Part shown: positions 20,537 through 30,671 of the stretch, piece after piece
Position numbering within the stretch: position 1 is the first letter of the stretch
How the letters are laid out: each line of letters begins with the position of its first letter
Source of the DNA: Hemileia vastatrix
Taxonomy: Eukaryota > Basidiomycota > Pucciniomycetes > Pucciniales > Zaghouaniaceae
Assembly (NCBI GenBank): GCA_030280995.1
Contig: JASXTE010000004.1
Location: 41,412,797-41,476,796 of the forward strand
Direction: 5' to 3'
DNA length: 64,000 bases
Notes under the pieces: model-generated
Seen by the model: only the letters and a program-made list of their open reading frames with translations
Databases searched by the model: none
Told to the model about the DNA's origin: nothing
Position numbers and translations under genes: made by a program

Positions 20537-21470
20537 ATGCCTCCCAGACATTCCAAATCTCAAAAGGTAACTCAAAAATCTGCTTCGTCACAAAAGTCCC
20601 CTCGTAAAGCAAGCCCTACACCTGAAAAATCAAAGTCAGGTTCAGGTCAGCTTAAAAAGGATGATTATCTCATCATAATCAACTTCCTTAAAATAAAATA
20701 AAATTTTGAAGCATGTTTTGGATGTGAAAAGTCCACTCGTATTGGATGTCCACCTTCTTCAAAGGTTAATGGCTACTTATTGATGGCCAATGAAGTAAGG
20801 AAGAAAACAAGGGAGAGAATCGATATCAATCCTAAACAAATGAAGGAGAGATTTAAGAGTTACCAATCAAAATATAAAAAGGCTCATCATGCTGCAAATG
20901 AAACTGGATTTGGTATTGACGATGATGATTTGGAGATTGGAACTACTACTGTTTCCAAAAAGCTCAATGTCATGTGTCCTTTCTATGAGGAAATGGATAA
21001 TCTTTTTGGCACCCGAGTTGATGTAAACCCTTGGTTTCTACACGATACTACTAAGCATATACCCTCTGGATCCAAACCTTCCTATAATCCTCCCAACACA
21101 CCTTTACTTGAAGAAGATCAAGATATAAGTAAGTTTTGTTTACTATATATCTTAATCATTAACTCATTTATTTATTTATTTCAATTTAATTTTCTCAGCG
21201 AAATCAACTATTGCAAATAATGCCCTTGACTTTGAGAAGATGAAGTTTGATCATATGCTAAGGAAAGATCAGCAAGCCTTAGATTTGGAAGAAAAAAAAT
21301 TTGAGGTAGAGCAGATGGAAAGAGTAAATGACCGTCAATTTCAAAGAGAAATGGCTACTTGTGAATTGGAAAAACAAGAGAGTTTTAAAAAAAAAGATTT
21401 CATTATGGAATGTGTTAAAAATGGCCAATCTTATGAGGACATTAAAAAATTACTTGACCTTTTCAATTGA
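20537..21470 (+). pseudogene. Harbinger Myb/SANT-like accessory protein gene, one intron, one stop
   Basis: PIF/Harbinger elements encode a Myb/SANT-like DNA-binding partner of the transposase. The ATG at 20537 opens a basic Ser/Lys-rich N-terminus (MPPRHSKSQKVTQKSASSQK). A single in-frame TAA at 20699-20701 interrupts it; the same frame continues with FEACFGCEKSTRIGCPPSSK and the conserved block KKTRERIDINPKQMKERFKS, then a CPFYEEMDNLFGTR motif. A 70-bp intron (21129-21198, GTAAGT...TTTTCTCAG) joins in frame to an exon rich in Glu/Lys (coiled-coil-like), ending with YEDIKKLLDLFN at the stop 21468-21470. Apart from the single stop it looks well preserved. Confidence 0.8.
21129..21198 (+). other. 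Intron in the Harbinger Myb/SANT-like gene
   Basis: Donor GTAAGT at 21129 and acceptor TTTTCTCAG ending at 21198. Splicing joins DI to TKSTIANNALDFEKMKF in frame and removes the in-frame stop that otherwise ends the upstream exon at 21218-21220. Confidence 0.75.
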
Positions 21471-21624
21471 TAAATTGTTTTTCTAGTTAATTTAATTTTG
21501 GTAATATTTTCTTATATGCTGACTTATAAAAGGAAAAGAATATAGTACGTTATTTTTGACAAAAATTTGAATGTATAATAAAAATTTTCTATCTTTACTT
21601 GCTAGTCAATAAGTTTGCTTATCT

Positions 21625-21903
21625 AAATTTTTCTAAGTCATCAATTTCACATGTCAGATTTAAAAAATTGGCAATGCCCTCCCCTGCATTTTATTGAAAC
21701 AAGGGGTGGGTACCACCAAATTTTTCTAAGTCATCAATTTCACATGTCAGATTTAAAACATTGGCAATACCCTCCCCTGCATTTTATTGAAACAAGGGGT
21801 GGGTACCACCAAATTTTTCTAAGTCATCAATTTCACATGTCAGATTTAAAAAATTGGCAATACCCTCCCCTGCATTTTATTGAAGTAAAGGGTGAAAGTC
21901 ATC
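21625..21903. repeat. 93-bp tandem repeat, three copies
   Basis: Copies start at 21625, 21718 and 21811 and share TTCTAAGTCATCAATTTCAC and CCCTCCCCTGCATTTTATTG. The first two are nearly identical; the third diverges near its end. The unit is a multiple of three, so an 88-codon periodic frame appears across it, which I regard as an artefact. A single diverged relative of the core lies at about 43909-43960. Confidence 0.9.
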
Positions 21904-22350
21904 AAAATTTAATATAATTACATAAATTAATTAATATATAAATAAGATATGTCAAGTATACTACTTTTAAAGTAATGACAATTCCTTAAGCCAAAATGCA
22001 GATCAAGTCTAGAAACTAGGTTTGGGACTTTCCACAGGTATAGGCTAGAGGAACCCCATGAAACAAATTAATGTTATCATGATTACCATTTATACAACAC
22101 AAGGTCGTGGGCCCATTACTTTAATTTCATAAATTGAAATATCATATTTATTTATTAAAAATTTATGGAAGAATATTAAATATTTGGTTATTTTTTTGTA
22201 TATATTACTTGATTGAGTTACTAAGAGGGGCAATAATGCTCTAACAACATGCTCGCTGCATTAGAACTCAATCATGTAATAATACAAAAAATTTTAAAGA
22301 ATTTTCTTTGATGGAAAAACAATAATTTTACATTTTCAGCTAATATTTTA
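21904..22350. other. AT-rich Harbinger interior, no gene seen
   Basis: This is where the transposase catalytic domain should be encoded on the minus strand, but I see no matching frame, only AT-rich sequence with scattered stops. Confidence 0.5.
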
Positions 22351-22842
22351 TGGAAGTGAACTCTGTTCTTCGCCCGAAGAACAGAGTTCATCCTCCTATT
22401 TTCACACTCTGTTTAAAAAGAATAAAATGACTTACCTGGAGAGATGAGTTGAGAAAAAAGAAATATAAGTGAATGGAAGTGAACTCTGCTCTTCGCCCGA
22501 AGAACAGAGTTCATCCTCCTATTTTCACACTCTGTTTAAAAAGAATAAAATGACTTACCTGGAGAGATGAGTTGAGAAAAAAGAAATATAAGTGAATGGA
22601 AGTGAACTCTGTTCTTCGCCCGAAGAACAGAGTTCATCCTCCTATTTTCACACTCTGTTTAAAAAGAATAAAATGACTTACCTGGAGAGATGAGTTGAGA
22701 AAAAAGAAATATAAGTGAATGGAAGTGAACTCTGTTCTTCGCCCGAAGAACAGAGTTCATCCTCCTATTTTCACACTCTGTTTAAAAAGAATAAAATGAC
22801 TTACCTGGAGAGATGAGTTGAGAAAAAAGAAATATAAGTGAA
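22351..22842. repeat. 123-bp tandem repeat, four copies, with hairpin and splice-site-like core
   Basis: Copies start at 22351, 22474, 22597 and 22720 and are almost identical. Each starts with a perfect 15-bp inverted repeat (GAACTCTGTTCTTCG, two-base spacer, complement). Copy 2 has one T-to-C change in the left arm, which leaves a G-U pair in minus-strand RNA. Each copy also holds ACTTACCTGG (22430, 22553, 22676, 22799), which on the transposase strand reads as a pyrimidine tract, CAG, then GTAAGT. The array begins in the 3' part of the transposase open frame. Confidence 0.92.
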
Positions 22843-23452
22843 ATTGATTGAGTGATGTAGGAAGAGAGGAGAAAACGGATATGAGTGAAGAAAAAAAAGA
22901 GAGTGACTGAAAAAATATGCGTTTGCTGAAAATATGCGATTTCATTTTTGTTGGCCAGGTGAGAAGTTGAGATTCCAAGGAGTTGATGGCAGTGATACAT
23001 CGTTTGGTATAAGTGTTAACTGAACCATACCCTAAATCAAAGACATTTTCTAAACGTTTCAAAGCGGCTCCATTACCATTTGAACCCAAACGACATAGTG
23101 TGATGGCCAATTGAATTGAAGGATGTCGTTGTTCTTTTTGAGAATTATTGTGAAATATGGGATGATCCTGAATAAGCTCAAGCAATTTAAGGAAACATTC
23201 CTGAGAAGTCCTGAACAGCTGTCTAAAACTGGGTGTAGATAGGTTAAGAAGTGTTTGGATGGTGTACTTGGGGGTATGAAGTACTTGAGGCTTTCTGGGA
23301 AGAAGGTAACGTTTCGTGGCCATTTTTGATAAAAAGACAAAATCTTCTTCTAGATCAGAATCAGAATCGCAATCAGAGTCCAAGAGCAGTTCAAGAGCCA
23401 TGAAAGTCATTGCTTTATGTAATTTATCACGATTTGAAAGTGAGGAAGGCAT
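22757..23452 (-). pseudogene. Harbinger transposase N-terminal domain; catalytic domain missing
   Basis: An ATG at 23452 (minus) opens a 231-codon frame. An acidic Asp/Ser/Glu stretch (residues about 20-38) is followed by helix-turn-helix-like sequence: PSFRQLFRTSQECFLKLLEL, then RHPSIQLAITLCRLGSNGNG and FDLGYGSVNTYTKRCITAIN, and ends with LESQLLTWP near 22952. This is the N-terminal half of Harbinger transposases (DDE_4 type). Beyond 22950 the frame loses similarity, becomes Phe/Ser/Leu-rich and runs into the 123-bp repeats. Full proteins carry about 200 more residues with the DDE triad, absent here. An intron may start after LLTWP. Confidence 0.82.
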
Positions 23453-23569
23453 AACTCTTATATGATATGATATGAAGATGTAAGTGATGTACGATGTTTT
23501 GAGTTATGAAGTGTTATTCTGCGGAGTGCTGCGTATGAATGGGATGATGCTGACAAATCAGTGAAATGG

Positions 23570-23760
23570 GACTTGATGGTGAAATCAGCACTTTTGGTTG
23601 AGAAAGTGCGGATTTGAGTGAAATAAGTGACTTATTTCATTTTGAAATCCACCAGTATTGGGGCTAGTGTGTTTTGGAAATCCGCACTTATTTAAGTGCG
23701 GATTTGGTCAAATTTAAGTGCGGATTTGTAAGTGCGGATTTGCCAGAACTGACACCCCCT
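23570..23760. repeat. Harbinger right terminal inverted repeat and subterminal motifs
   Basis: The last 32 bp are the exact complement of the left end. AAGTGCGGATTT and its inverse occur at least five times between 23580 and 23750, including a palindrome at about 23677-23706. Confidence 0.85.
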
Positions 23761-23763
23761 AAT

Positions 23764-24399
23764 ATGTCTTTGTCACCCTCTTTTTTTTAACACTCTCACA
23801 AAACTTATTAGATTTCATTCAAATTTTGCTACATGTACAAGAAATACCTGGAGATTTATAATATAAAATAAAAATAAAAAATTGTTCAGTGGCTTTTTCA
23901 CATTTAAAATTTTTTTCAGATCTCTAGTTTCTGGATGGAGAAGTAAGGATCTGATATATATATGATTAGTACAAGTAAATAGTGAGAGAAAACCAGAAGA
24001 AAGTTACAAAATGAAAAGGAGGGAAATTAAAAAATTGATGAAGAGAAAAGGAAAAAAATTTTTAGTTAAATGGCAAGTGGTCACCACATGTAACTTTTTG
24101 TGTGAAATAGCAGCAATTCAGCACATCTCATAAGATGAAATTTGATGCCACAGATAGGTGAGCTTATTAGATAAACATTCAATGTGTATTTTGATAGTTA
24201 TTGAATTGCTTATTTTGCAGTTAGTGGTATTACTCAGACAAAAATGGGTGGTATTATGATGATGGTGGTTTTAAGAAAGAAAAGTGAGCCAGCCGTATGC
24301 ATAAACAGTTCCATGAACTTATTTCCAGGTACTGTAGATGCTGCATGAAAAAATGACAATGAAATGTCTTTGATGTTTAGTCAATTTTGCTAGGACTGA
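23764..24399. other. AT-rich spacer, nothing recognised
   Basis: No open frame over 60 codons with family motifs. It may include the remainder of the Copia-3 3' LTR, but no alignment is visible. Confidence 0.4.
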
Positions 24400-25681
24400 A
24401 CATAACTAGAGTATATTACGTTAAGTACTCAACTATATAAGGATAGTATAAGTTGTTTTACTTAGATAATAAATCTGTATTGGAGTAAATTCTACCTTTT
24501 ACTACCAGAAAAAGTTATGTGCATTTCTTGCATCTAAATTTTTATCAAAATTGTTTCTATATTATTTTTTTCACACTCTTAACTTTCCTTTTTTTCTGAC
24601 GACACTATTTTCTATTGCATAATCCTCAATTCTCTGTCTAACCTGAATCAATTTCTCTTTTAATCTATCCCTCTCCATCAATCTTGAATCTATTTCTCTT
24701 TCTCATTTTTTTGCCATATCATTTATATCCTCTTTAATTATTTTCTCTTAATTTTTTTTCTTTATGTTTTCCTTTCTTTCTCTTTTCTGAACCACTTTTT
24801 AGCATTGTTTTTATTATCTCTAATCATCATTTCTCATATTCTTGAATTTTATTTTCAAAGAAGTAGGTTGATTTTATTAGCAGATAATCAAGAGTTTTCT
24901 ACCCAGTGGTTTGCACAACCTGTTACCAAAAATTGATCTATGCAAGTACATTTGTTTTCTCAATTTCAAAATTTTCTATCTATTTTATTTTAATTTCTAT
25001 TTTAAAATTCCTTTTTTCATATCTTATTTAATTAATTTTCTTTTATTATCACCAAAAAAATAAAAATAGAAACAACAAGTCTACCAGGCCAACCTCAAGA
25101 AAAATTATAGAAACAAGAGAACAAACTCCCCCAACAAAACAACAATCTACCTTAGTACCAAAAGAAACTAACCCATCAATGGACAAACCCAAGAAGCCAT
25201 GGGATGAATATATTGCATTTTATAAACTAACAGAAACAAAACCTTGGGTTGATTCAATGACAAAACTATCATCTTTCAGAGGAAATTTTTAATTATGATT
25301 TAGAAAAATTAAAAAGCTTTTGGGAAGGTTTATCAGAAATGAAAAAAATGCACACTTTAAAGTCCAAAATCTAAACATTCATAGAGATCATGTGGTAAAA
25401 GAGCTCATGATTTAGTCAGTGGACCATGGACTTCAAGGAATCATTTCCAATGGTCAATATACATCAGCTCAATATGTTTTTACTTTACTAGTTGTGAAAT
25501 TTAACCAATTGACTAGAGTGCATCACTTCAACATCTGGAAGGAGATACTAGACTTAAAACTAACTTAATTTTTATTGGAAATAGAATACAAAGGGGAATT
25601 AAAAAAAACTACAGGCACTACAGACAGCAGGCATGAATTTGACAATCAACAACATACTTGTTTAGATGCTTAAAGTGCAAG
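24400..25681 (+). mobile_element. Copia-4: leader and gag of a Copia element, cut by Gypsy-A2
   Basis: A pyrimidine-rich leader (24560-25060) like that of Copia-3 precedes a gag-like frame. The LTR start is not identified; a TATATAAGG-like box lies near 24430. The Gypsy-A2 LTR begins at 25682, and the rest of Copia-4 is not found on the other side. Confidence 0.5.
25080..25680 (+). pseudogene. gag: Copia-4 gag remnant
   Basis: One frame reads STRPTSRKIIETREQTPPTK, PKKPWDEYIAFYKLTETKPW, then across a stop DHGLQGIISNGQYTSAQYVF and RVHHFNIWKEILDLKL. The last blocks resemble the UBN2-type Copia gag core. At least three stops interrupt it and no start is preserved. The assignment rests on general similarity to the gags at 441 and 15348. 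Confidence 0.55.
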
Positions 25682-25969
25682 TGTTAAGACCAAAGAGAAC
25701 AGACTACTACTAGCACTAACACTAGCAAAAGATGGTACTGACTATTCTGATATAGCAATGATACAAACAAGGCTAACTATTTTGGGGCTGTAAATAGTGA
25801 GGGTTACAACGAATAGTGACTAAGAAGTGAATGGATTACTAAATAAGTTGTCCAATAGGGAGCACTCCACAGCGCTTACCCCATATAACCAACTTATTTA
25901 ATATCCCTAAATCATCTTCTTACTATGCATAGCCCCCCTCCTCATTGCCCCTCAGCCCAAATCCTAACA
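25682..25969 (-). repeat. Gypsy-A2 3' LTR
   Basis: It begins TGTTAAGACC and ends CCTAACA, sharing GACTACTACTAGCACT, GGATTACTA and CACTCCACAGCGCTT with the Gypsy-A1 LTR. TTACCCCCTCATTTACCCC follows, the complement of a polypurine tract. Confidence 0.85.
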
Positions 25970-26159
25970 TTACCCCCTCATTTACCCCTCCTGCTCTGTG
26001 AGCTCCTTCTCAAAATCTTTCACTTTCCCCTAGGAATTTTCTAAGTTCTCTTCAAGCCTCTAAGATCTATCTAATACACCATAACCTTTTCAGTGCACTA
26101 AGTACTAAAAATTTCCCCTATAAACTTGCTTAGAAATTACTTTTTTGACTTCAAACTCT

Positions 26160-26700
26160 TCTTCATTTCCAACATAGACTAGCACTGTTGATTCTTCTGA
26201 GCTTCCTGGTATTGTATCTTCTTGATGCTTTGTGAGTAAGGAAGGAGATATTGAACACTGGGTACACTTATCTCATTGAAATTGTTATTTCCAATTCATA
26301 TTTGCAGTCAGATATATTTTGCTTGATTTTAAAAGGGCCAACTTTCCTGTGATCTAGTTTGGCACTTGGGTGTAGTGTAGCAAGGAAATGTGAGCTTAGC
26401 CAGGCCCTGTCACCTACCTCTAGGGCTAAATGCAGAGTCCTCCTTTGATCATAGTGGCCTTTCAATGACTGTTGCAATATTTTGAGCACTGCTTCAAAGT
26501 CCTGAAAAATACTCATTATTTTTTGAATTTGTTCTTCAGCTTCTGGAGCTTGCAACATTGATGGAGTGCCAATTGAGAATATTGGGTGGTATTCATAATT
26601 GGCATAGAAAGGTGAAATTTCAGCTAGAGCATGTGGCTGGCTATTGTATGAGAATTTGGCCAATGGTAGAAGTTTCACGCAATTTTCTTACTGATAGTTA
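26160..26700 (-). pseudogene. Gypsy-A2 integrase C-terminal remnant
   Basis: The minus-strand 136-codon frame (26678-26268) reads LLPLAKFSYNSQPHALAEIS, FYANYEYHPIFSIGTPSMLQ, LALEVGDRAWLSSHFLATLH and RKVGPFKIKQNISDCKYELE, parallel to 8050-7600 of Gypsy-A1 and slightly better preserved (GPFKI motif intact). Similarity continues with shifts to about 26160, where the chromodomain should begin. Confidence 0.82.
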
Positions 26701-27236
26701 ATTATTTGGCACAACTATTGTTCAATTGCATTTTTAATTATCTCATATTTCCCATCAGGTTGTGCATGCCATTCTGTTGACAAAATGGGCCTAATTTTTA
26801 GTTTCTCATAAATAGCCTATAACAGCTTAGAAATAAAAGTACTTCCCCTATCAGATACTATAATTTCAGGAAATCCTTGTAACTTTCAGAAATGCACCAC
26901 CATTAAGTCTGAAATACCCTCTGATGTAATCTTAATAGTGGTGGGGTTAAAGTGTGCCATCTTGGTGCAGTTGTCAACTACTGTGAGGATAGCATTATTT
27001 CCATGTGACTTGGGTAACTCCAATATCAGATCATAAGAGAGTTTCCTCCATGGCTTCTTGGGTACACTTAATATGGTTAGTGGTGTGGCTGTTGGACTGA
27101 CCTTACTCCTCTGGTAAAATTCACACACTGCTGCATAGCACTGGACATATGACTTCATGGAATTACAGTAAAAGTTGAAATTTACAAGCACCACATTCCT
27201 CAGCAGTCATGGGTGTCCTTCCATTGGGGATTCATG
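26701..27236 (-). pseudogene. Gypsy-A2 integrase core remnant
   Basis: The 102-codon minus-strand frame (27194-26886) holds FYCNSMKSYVQCYAAVCEFY with the zinc cysteines partly lost, KLSYDLILELPKSHGNNAIL around the first catalytic aspartate, and VVDNCTKMAHFNPTTIKITS. The upstream SPMEGHP motif at about 27205-27230 joins, across the MITE, to HENAYSHE at 27450-27475. Confidence 0.82.
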
Positions 27237-27449
27237 CACCAGAAAAAAACACGGGCATCTGATAGCAGGTGCCAATCCCTATCTTTGATTTAACTCAATT
27301 TCAGCTCAGCTGTAATTTTTCTGGAAATACTACGCACTGAACAATGAGCACAATAGCTTGTTCAATATCAAATCAAATTTACTCTCAGATTAAGACTGAA
27401 TATAGGGATAGGCACCTGCTAGCAGGTGCCACTTAATTTTTTGAAGTGA
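27237..27449. mobile_element. 213-bp MITE, copy 2, in Gypsy-A2
   Basis: It is the same length as the copy at 3336-3548 and shares the left end CACCAGAAAA, the CTAG-centred palindromes (GGCACCTGCTAGCAGGTGCC near the right end) and internal GCTGTAATTTTTCTG. ATG at 27234-27236 is repeated at 27450-27452. Removing the element with one ATG joins HENAYSHE to SPMEGHP, a usual integrase N-terminal motif. The right terminus ends one base beyond the GTG expected from copy 1. Confidence 0.85.
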
Positions 27450-27480
27450 ATGACTGTATGCATTTTCATGAAATTATATA

Positions 27481-30052
27481 TCTTAATTTTGGTGGAACTT
27501 ATATTGAACTCACAATCAGATCCTGTTTCCAACTTTTGTTGAAGCTAACTTAAACTGTGAGTGAATTTATAACTTTTTAAAAGTTTTATCAAATATTTTT
27601 AAATTTAAACATACGTATATTCTTATATCAAAAATATTTATAATAAATACTTTGACTTTTTGTAAATAGAAACTAATGATTCATTTTGAGATAATAATTA
27701 ATTTAAAATAGTTTTATGTTGATTTTATAATATTATGATGACTCTTTTCTCTATATCACAGATTAAGAAACTAACTGAAAATTAATTTAATACAACTATG
27801 ATATATAAAAAGGTTTTCAGATCATCTGTTTAAATTTAAAAGAATTCAAAAAAAAACTTATTTTTTATAAGTACAAATCATAATGATCCTTCAGTGCTTC
27901 ACATTATTTTATCTGATTTATATGTGTAATTTAAAGGGAAGCCTAATAAGATAAAAATGTTAGTTTTTTGAAAAAAATATGATTCTTTAAAATAAATATA
28001 TATTTTCATAAAAACTCAAATTTTGATATTATTTTTCTGCTTTATATATTTACTGAAGAGTTGAAATATCCTCTATTTAGATAAGCTTCTATAAAAATAT
28101 ACTCATTCTAGTATTATTTTTTGGTAATACCAATAAAAAGAAGATTTATAATTTCTCCTTTTTAAATTAAATTTCAATGGGATTGTATTTAATAGACTTT
28201 GAAATTTAATAGCAGAATCATATATTTTTACCTATTAGTATGAATATTATATTTCCAATAAATCATTGGTAAATACTTAACCCACATATTTTATTCAAGA
28301 GCTATGTGTAAATGTTCAGTTTTGAATAACTTCTGTCAATTAAAAAAACTCAAATTTTAATATTATTTTTCTGTCTTATATATGTACTGAAGAGTTGAAA
28401 TATCCTCTATTTAAATAAGCTTCTATAAAAATATACTCATTCTAGCATTATTTTTTGGTAATAAAAATATAAAGAAGATTTATAATTTCTTCTTTTTAAA
28501 TTAAATTTCAATGGGATTGTATTTAATAGGCTTTGAAATTTAATATCAGAATCATATATTCTTACATATCAGTATGAATATTATATTTCTAATAATTCAT
28601 TGGTAAATACTTAACTCATATATTTTATTCAAGAGCTATGTGTAAATGTTCATTTTTGAATAACTTCTTTCAAAAAGGTTTTTCTAAAGACTAAAAAAGT
28701 GAACCTGCACTTTTTCAATTAAATTATTTATCAACAAACTTGAACTGAAATATTTTGTCTTTTCATTTAAATTATGTATTAATATTTATTTAAATTAAAA
28801 TATGATCCTTTAATGCTAGCTTCTTTATATGAGTAAGAATAAAAATAACTATTGTGTCTCTTTTACAAAATAATTATCATATAATAGTTTTTCAATGAGA
28901 AACTAATGGAATGATGAAAAAATACTGCACCTACCTATTGAATTCAGTTCTTGCACTATGTAATAGTCTAATATTAAACCTGAAGCACATTTTCTCACAT
29001 GAGAACACTTTTGAAAATAAATGGTTCTTATTCCCAGGTGGACACAGCAATTATCCCACCATATAGCATGGAAGCAGGCTAAGCATCAAAATTAAATTTT
29101 AAAGAAATTCATGCTGTTTTTTAATTTTTTATGTTTAAAATCTTACATCTGGTTATAAATTTGGTTTTTTATATAAAAAATTCACTGAGTAGTGATTAAT
29201 TTCTTCACCTCATGTGATAACCCTAGAAACTTACAAAATTTTTAAAGGTTCTTCATGAAATACATCATGAAATCTTCCAGAATGTCATATATGTATTAAT
29301 TTTATTAAATTTTAATTAAAAAACTGCTTAGTAGTTGAGGGATATCTAGAAAAAAAGAAAGAAAAAATTAACTTCATTTTAACTTTAATCATCTTCTTGC
29401 ATTTTTAAATTTCAAAAGCTGGGTTAAAATTTAATATTATAAGAATTATACTTCTTTCCAGACATATAATCAAATTATCTCTCAAATATTAGTTGTTAGT
29501 ATAAAAAAGCTTTGAGAATACAGCATTGAGTCAGAGATTAGGAAAACAAATTGTTATCTTTTATTTGTATATTTCTGTTTTTTTACTGTATTCTAAAAGA
29601 AATTTTTTTTAGAATTAAAATGGACCAAAATGTTTTCTAGATAACTTAATTGAATTGGAAATAATTATAATGGGTAATCAAAAAATGGAAAACTACATCA
29701 AAGAATGAACCAGGGCATATGGTTTAAACTAAAAAATTAAAGCCCCAAATTTTCCATTAAATGGATTTTTCAAAAAACAATTGTCACTGATTTTATTATA
29801 TTGAAAAAAATTATTAAAATCTTCCAACAGGTTAAAGGTAATATTTTAGAAATAAGTTATGTGATTTTCAGCTTTCCTACTGATAAATTTCAACTCAAAA
29901 CTAAAATTAAACTGTGTTTTAAAAAATATACTGTGAATTAATCAGATTCTTAAACTCCCCTTGTTTGAGTCTCTATTGATTTTTCATTGAACTCTCTATA
30001 TTATTTCAGTTCCAAATCATTCCTACTTGGTCAAGAGCTTAAGAGGGGCCCA
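27481..30052. other. AT-rich intergenic stretch without genes
   Basis: No frame over 60 codons and no family motif. The only structure seen is the tandem duplication at 28012-28679. It may contain decayed LTR or leader sequence of Gypsy-B1, whose 5' LTR I could not find. Confidence 0.5.
28012..28679. repeat. 334-bp direct tandem duplication
   Basis: 28012-28345 and 28346-28679 match along their whole length with scattered substitutions (shared GAGTTGAAATATCCTCTATT, TTCAATGGGATTGTATTTAA, TTCAAGAGCTATGTGTAAAT). There is no coding content. Confidence 0.9.
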
Positions 30053-30147
30053 AAGTAAAGTTCAGTGCCAGATCATTCTGAGTTGAGTTTGAGTTCCATC
30101 TGAGTTCTATCTGAATTCAAGTTGAGGATTTCTAGAAAGTCCCCCCC
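30053..30147 (-). mobile_element. Fragment of the GGGGG/CTAG MITE family
   Basis: On the minus strand it starts with a G run and GGACTTTCTAGAAATCCTCA, followed by AACTTGAATTCAGAT and further GAACTCAGA repeats, matching one end of the MITE at 40265-40498. The other end is not found, so the copy is partial or diverged. It lies just upstream of Gypsy-B1 gag. Confidence 0.65.
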
Positions 30148-30266
30148 AAATATTGCATGATAATCAATTGGAAATTTCTCATGAATTGAGTATTAAAATT
30201 ATTGATAATTTTATTAAAATTTTAAGAAATAAAGTCTATAATAAGATATAAACAGCTGTTTAGGAT

Positions 30267-30660
30267 ATGAATAAACATTTTTTACTTTGTAAAAATGAAA
30301 ACAAATCTTTAAAAGATAGAATTATTAATATGAACAAAGAAATAAATACTTTGAAATCCCAAATGGCTTGTATCTCTGAAAAACTATTAGTAAATGAACA
30401 GAGAAACACTTTATCAGTTCATAATATAAATGAGACATTATCCGAAATTCAATTATTGAGAAATAAAATATTGAGATTAGAAGAAACCAATGTAAATTTA
30501 TCTTATCAATTTAAAAAATAAAATATTGATTTTATCCAAAGAAAATATTCAAAAAGAAAAGAAAAAGAATTAACTTTTGATAATGTTTCAGATAAAACAT
30601 TTCAAGAGGAAAATTCTCAGAATTCTTTGAAAGAAGAATGAATTGGATATATTGAAAAGA
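30267..30660 (+). pseudogene. gag: Gypsy-B1 gag N-terminal coiled coil
   Basis: An ATG at 30267 opens 84 codons rich in Asn/Lys/Glu/Leu (CKNENKSLKDRIINMNKEIN, ISEKLLVNEQRNTLSVHNIN) with heptad-like spacing, comparable to the coiled coil of B3 gag (57700-57900). A stop at 30519 is followed by a basic stretch to the capsid. Because the upstream half is absent, the start is likely not original. Confidence 0.65.
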
Positions 30661-30671
30661 TATCAGAGCTG

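Larger units (their letters stand above)
20166..23760. mobile_element. PIF/Harbinger-type DNA transposon, 3.6 kb, with target duplication
   Basis: Both ends begin AGGGGGTGTCAGTTCTGGCA and agree perfectly for 32 bp. AAT flanks both sides (20163-20165, 23761-23763), or TAATA if the outer A/T is counted as target. Inside the ends lie at least nine copies of AAATCMGCACTT in both orientations, two pairs forming perfect palindromes, as expected for transposase-binding sites. A Myb/SANT-like gene on the plus strand and a transposase-like gene on the minus strand converge, the usual two-gene design of PIF/Harbinger. The catalytic part of the transposase is missing, so this copy cannot act alone. Confidence 0.9.
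25682..27480 (-). mobile_element. Gypsy-A2: truncated minus-strand Ty3/Gypsy copy, same family as Gypsy-A1
   Basis: It has the 3' LTR (25682-25969) and about 1.5 kb of internal sequence encoding the integrase, clearly homologous to 7390-8700. The copy ends near 27475, where similarity stops, so it is a 3' fragment. It carries the second copy of the 213-bp MITE. Its LTR starts TGTTAAGACC and has about 50 bp more than the Gypsy-A1 LTR near 25740-25800. Confidence 0.85.

Noticed and set aside
21651..21917. 88-codon frame with a perfect 31-residue repeat
   Set aside because: It is the translation of a 93-bp tandem repeat, with no promoter, no family and no support as a gene.
22201..22270. Possible CRISPR-like regular repeats in the Harbinger interior
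   Set aside because: The repeats nearby are contiguous tandem units without spacers, in a eukaryotic transposon.
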